Assembly (NCBI GenBank): GCA_036429605.1
Contig: JAVFKD010000016.1
Coordinates: 1,674,001 to 1,738,000 of the forward strand
Direction of reading: 5' to 3'
DNA: 64,000 bases
Source of the DNA: Cladobotryum mycophilum
Taxonomy: Eukaryota; Ascomycota; Sordariomycetes; Hypocreales; Hypocreaceae
Shown here: one piece after another, positions 61,101 through 64,000 of the stretch
How positions within the stretch are numbered: position 1 is the first letter of the stretch
Layout of the letters: every line of letters begins with the position of its first letter
Notes under the pieces: model-generated
Databases searched by the model: none
What the model was told of the DNA's origin: nothing
Seen by the model: the letters and a program-made list of their open reading frames with translations, nothing else
Program-made: the position numbers and the translations under genes

Positions 61101-62552
61101 TCCTTCTTCCTGTCATTCATTCATTATTCACATCCAACATCACCCTCATATCAAAAAGAGCCCCCATCTAACAAAAAGAACCTACTCTAGTTTCTTGGGT
61201 TACTCCGCCCTCAACGACAGTCTCGTCATCGACATCTCCCACATCGACTACGTCAACATCGCCGCGGACAAAAACTCAGCCCAGGTCGGCGCCGGCATCC
61301 GCTTCGGCCCCCTCTACACCGCGCTTGCCGCCCAGGGGCGGGACTGGCCCGGCGGCATCTGTCCCACCGTCGGCCTCTCCGGCTTCCTCGGCGCCGGCGG
61401 GTTCAACATGCAGATGCGCCAGATCGGCCTCGGCGTCGACCACGTCCTCGCCGCCAGGGTCGTCCTGGCCGACGGGAAGGTCGTCACCGCCTCCCCGCAG
61501 GAGAACCCGGACCTCTTCTGGGCGATCCGCGGCGGCGGCGGCGGCACCTTCGGCATCGTCGTGGAGTGGACCCTCAAGCTGAGCGCGTTCCCCCGGTCGG
61601 CCATGATCCTCATCAACTGGAAGGAACCCAACACCACCGTCCAGGTCGCCAACAGGTGGCACGCCTGGGCCCCCTACGCGGACAAGACGCTCACCACGCA
61701 GCTCAACATCTACACCAACCGGTCCCAGCTCGTCGGCTGGTGCTACGGCTGCACCGTCCAGCAGGCCCAGTCCCTCGTCAACTCGTCCGGCATCCTGGCC
61801 ATCGGCAAGCCCGAGGTCTTCATCACGGGCAACTGCAACTCAGCCAACTCGCGCATGATCGGCTTCGTCGTCAACGAATGCATGCCCGACGACAAGGTCG
61901 CCGAGCTCGCCCCCTAGCGCTCAACTACCCCCAGCAGCCCTTCACCAAGATGCCCAACTACCCGCAATTCGCCTGGAACGAGACCGTCAAGGAGCCCTCC
62001 GCCCCGCACGCCCAGCCCTGGCAGCGCATCATCCGCATCAGCAAGTCCTTCTTCCTGCAGAGCAGCCGCAAGGTCACGCCCGACCAGATCGCCAACGTCG
62101 TCAAGAGACTCCAGTCCCTCCCCGCCGAGACCAACGCCTGGGGCGAGTGGCACGCCTGGAACATTGCCGGCTCGGCCGACAGCGCTGCTTTCGCGTGGCG
62201 CGACCAGGCCTACGCCCACCTCGAGTTCATCGTCAACGGCTCCGACGACCCCAAGACGCAGCAGGGCTACGTCAACTGGGCGGACCAGCTGGAGACCTAC
62301 TTCCGACCCATCACCGGGTAAGCAGCTCTTCCCCTCTCTCTCTCATCAACTCATCCACAGGGTAGTACACAAAGCTAACAATTTCCCGACCAAGACCCGC
62401 AACCTACACCGGCTACATGGACGCCTCCATCTCCACCCCCTCGAGAGTCCTACTACGGATCCAACGTCCCCAAGCTCTCCCAGATCAAGCGCAAGTTCGA
62501 TCCCTTTGACTTCTTCACCAACCCCGTGAGCATCCAGCCCACGCTCTCGTAA
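60633..62552 (+). CDS. Secreted FAD-linked oxidase, berberine-bridge-enzyme type (two frame breaks at C runs)
   Basis: Flavin oxidase of about 525 residues with a signal peptide (MRFSLLCVVSTAALAAA). Exons: 60633-60805, 60931-61047, 61191-62317 and 62395-62552. The FAD-PCMH fold shows RTGAHHFLGY (the His that tethers FAD in the family, assembled across intron 2), GGICPTVG with a Cys at the second tether position, and GGGGGTFGIV. The C-terminal BBE motif ends SYYGSNVPKL and DPFDFFTNPVSIQ. The frame breaks twice at five-C runs. At 61910-61914 one C more gives APLALNYPQQPF. At 62436-62440 two C more give TPPRESYYGSN. With both repairs the total is an exact 526 codons. Exon 3 is extremely GC-rich with C/G in nearly every third position, unlike the neighbouring PKS remnant. 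It would oxidise or cyclise a small molecule outside the cytosol or in vesicles. Confidence 0.85.
61055..61102 (+). repeat. (CTTT)n microsatellite inside intron 2 of the FAD oxidase gene
   Basis: About eleven to twelve CTTT units in the 143-base intron between 61048 and 61190, followed by imperfect copies. Confidence 0.85.
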
Positions 62553-63184
62553 TCTTTCATTCAACAGTTGTAAAATCTGTCGGAAAGGGGGCCAGAAGCT
62601 CTCTTGTAATTGTAGTCAGTGGGCGGACGGAAGACTAGAGAATAGCGGCTAGAGTTCGGGGGAGAGGGGCATATTTTATCTTCTTGCACAAACTACCCAA
62701 GGTAGTTCCTTTTTGTGTATCCTTTTGGTTTATAAATTTAGTTGGTACAATAGAATTAAGCACTCAAAGCAACAGAAGTTTGTTGAACAATCATGTATTT
62801 TCTTTTAAACACTAAAACCTAACATTGAAGCATGCAAACAAAGACGAACATTCCAATCGAGTCAGTACAGGTAGAATGCCAACAGCTCTACTCTAATTCA
62901 TCCCATCCCATGTCCACAACAGTAAAACGAAACAGTTCAAGCTCCATCATATAAGTGTCAAGTATGCAATGATTGACTCTTCCCCATGATTGATGCTAAC
63001 GATTATATCCAAATTCAGTTTACCGATCTATTATGCCACCATAACAGGCCTCTTTTTTGAGCTTGCCGAGTATCAGTTTCATCGCCACCCCCTCACCATC
63101 CAGACAGTCCGAGAGAGCGAGTGTCTTTTCCCCCCAAATTCAAGTCCATATTCGGTCCTCCCCACAACAAATAGTAGCCGTAGT
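62553..63184. other. Convergent intergenic stretch
   Basis: AT-rich 3' regions of two convergent genes. No coding or RNA gene is seen. Confidence 0.6.
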
Positions 63185-64000
63185 TTACTTCTTTCGCTTT
63201 GGCGATTTGGTCGAGGGTTTCAACGACGAATACTCATTAACAAAGTGCGCATCCTCCAGGCATTCCATGACGACGGGATTGACAAAAACATGTAGCTGCA
63301 GTCCGCCCTTGAAGAGAATCTTCATCAGGCTTACCCTGAAGTAGAGCGACCACGTATCAATCTTGGCCACACTGTTTCCTAGTCGGAGTTTATACCTGTA
63401 GCCATATTCTGCCTGGCCATCATCGTTTCGCTGAGACGCAGGCACGAAATCCGACTTTTCGGGAATGAACAATGCCGTTGAGTAAAAGGGGCCAACACCC
63501 CTTTCGAGCGAGGTCACGACGCTGACAAGGCTTTCTCGCAGATCTCGGCGATGTTTTCTTGATACCGCCTTGGAGCTGTATTTGGCAATTTCGCTCATGC
63601 GACCAGCCAGTCTCTGTGGGTCGTACTGTAGTTGGAAGGGCTCACCCGTCTCTTCGATATAATTTCTTGACGCTTCAAACACCAATGCAATGCAGCTACC
63701 AGCATTGGATTGGACCTCGACATCGGTGCTGTCAAGCTGGTCCACAAAGGCATCCATGGCCGCATCAGCGTAGTCTGAGAAGTCGGATACATGGCTGGCC
63801 ACAAAAGACCAACCCTGCAGAGCTGCCGCGACGATGACGGCATTGTCAGAAGCTTCAATGCTCTCGCCATCTGTTTCAACAATCCCGACCAAATACTCCA
63901 TCACTTCTAGGGCGGATTCCTCCGCGCCTCCTCCATACAAGACAGCCATACATAGCGCATATATAGCATACACGCGGCAATCGTCATCGTCATCCTCAAG
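63185..64000 (-). CDS. IFRD-family protein, C-terminal part (cut by the window edge)
   Basis: The last 271 residues of a - strand gene whose start lies beyond 64000; the frame is open to the edge (LEDDDDDCRVYAIY). The visible part is a helical-repeat segment ('NAVIVAAALQGWSFVASHV', residues about 52-70 of this part), then a basic linker (SRKHRRDLRES) and the GVGPFYSTALFIPEKSDF and KIDTWSLYFRV segments near the end, finishing in a Lys-rich tail (STKSPKRKK). This resembles interferon-related developmental regulator proteins, conserved in eukaryotes and linked to ribosome and transcription functions. No frame break is seen. It is probably a housekeeping gene marking the right boundary of the cluster. 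The family call is from memory of the conserved pattern. Confidence 0.7.
   Translation of the reverse strand, partial: LEDDDDDCRVYAIYALCMAVLYGGGAEESALEVMEYLVGIVETDGESIEASDNAVIVAAALQGWSFVASHVSDFSDYADAAMDAFVDQLDSTDVEVQSNAGSCIALVFEASRNYIEETGEPFQLQYDPQRLAGRMSEIAKYSSKAVSRKHRRDLRESLVSVVTSLERGVGPFYSTALFIPEKSDFVPASQRNDDGQAEYGYRYKLRLGNSVAKIDTWSLYFRVSLMKILFKGGLQLHVFVNPVVMECLEDAHFVNEYSSLKPSTKSPKRKK

Noticed and set aside
8715..62440. Programmed ribosomal frameshifting at the homopolymers
   Set aside because: Unrelated genes, different positions, both C/G and T runs and different shifts (one or two bases). Assembly error is simpler.

Overview
The window is nuclear DNA of a filamentous ascomycete (Pezizomycotina; Sordariomycete-like, but the species cannot be read from the sequence). 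This rests on short GT-AG introns of about 45-190 bases, two Zn2Cys6 regulators, fungal-type megasynthases and long AT/CT-rich intergenic stretches. Its core is a secondary-metabolite cluster spanning roughly 8-62.5 kb.

Left flank: the 3' end of a + strand gene (1-183), a Zn2Cys6 regulator on the - strand (670-2749) and a DUF92/TMEM19-type membrane protein on the + strand (5654-6928). Core: a ~3,897-residue PKS-NRPS hybrid on the - strand (8021-19925), 8.5 kb with no recognisable gene, a second Zn2Cys6 regulator (-), an FAD monooxygenase (-), an aspartic-protease-like protein (-), a serine thioesterase (+) and a cytochrome P450 (-). Right part: a damaged highly reducing PKS (+, 47489-55980), an MCT-like MFS transporter (+) and a secreted berberine-bridge-type FAD-linked oxidase (+). 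The right edge cuts an IFRD-family gene (-), which is probably the outer flank.

The set PKS-NRPS + stand-alone thioesterase + FAD monooxygenase + P450 + aspartic-protease-like protein + FAD-linked oxidase + C6 regulator matches, from memory, the pyranonigrin (pyn) type of Aspergillus cluster, which makes an oxidised tetramic acid. A pyranonigrin-like tetramate is therefore the working hypothesis. The megasynthase would build a polyketide joined to one amino acid, the thioesterase would act in offloading or editing, and the flavin enzymes, P450 and protease-like protein would tailor the product.

Two features deserve attention. First, seven reading-frame breaks in six genes (PKS-NRPS, regulator, protease-like, thioesterase, FAD oxidase twice, second PKS) all fall exactly on C/G or T homopolymers that are one or two bases too short for the protein. 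This looks like homopolymer error in the assembly rather than gene loss. Second, the additional PKS also has two true in-frame stop codons, both in a CpA/TpG context, so it is called a pseudogene. The aspartic-protease-like protein lacks both DTG triads and may not be a protease.
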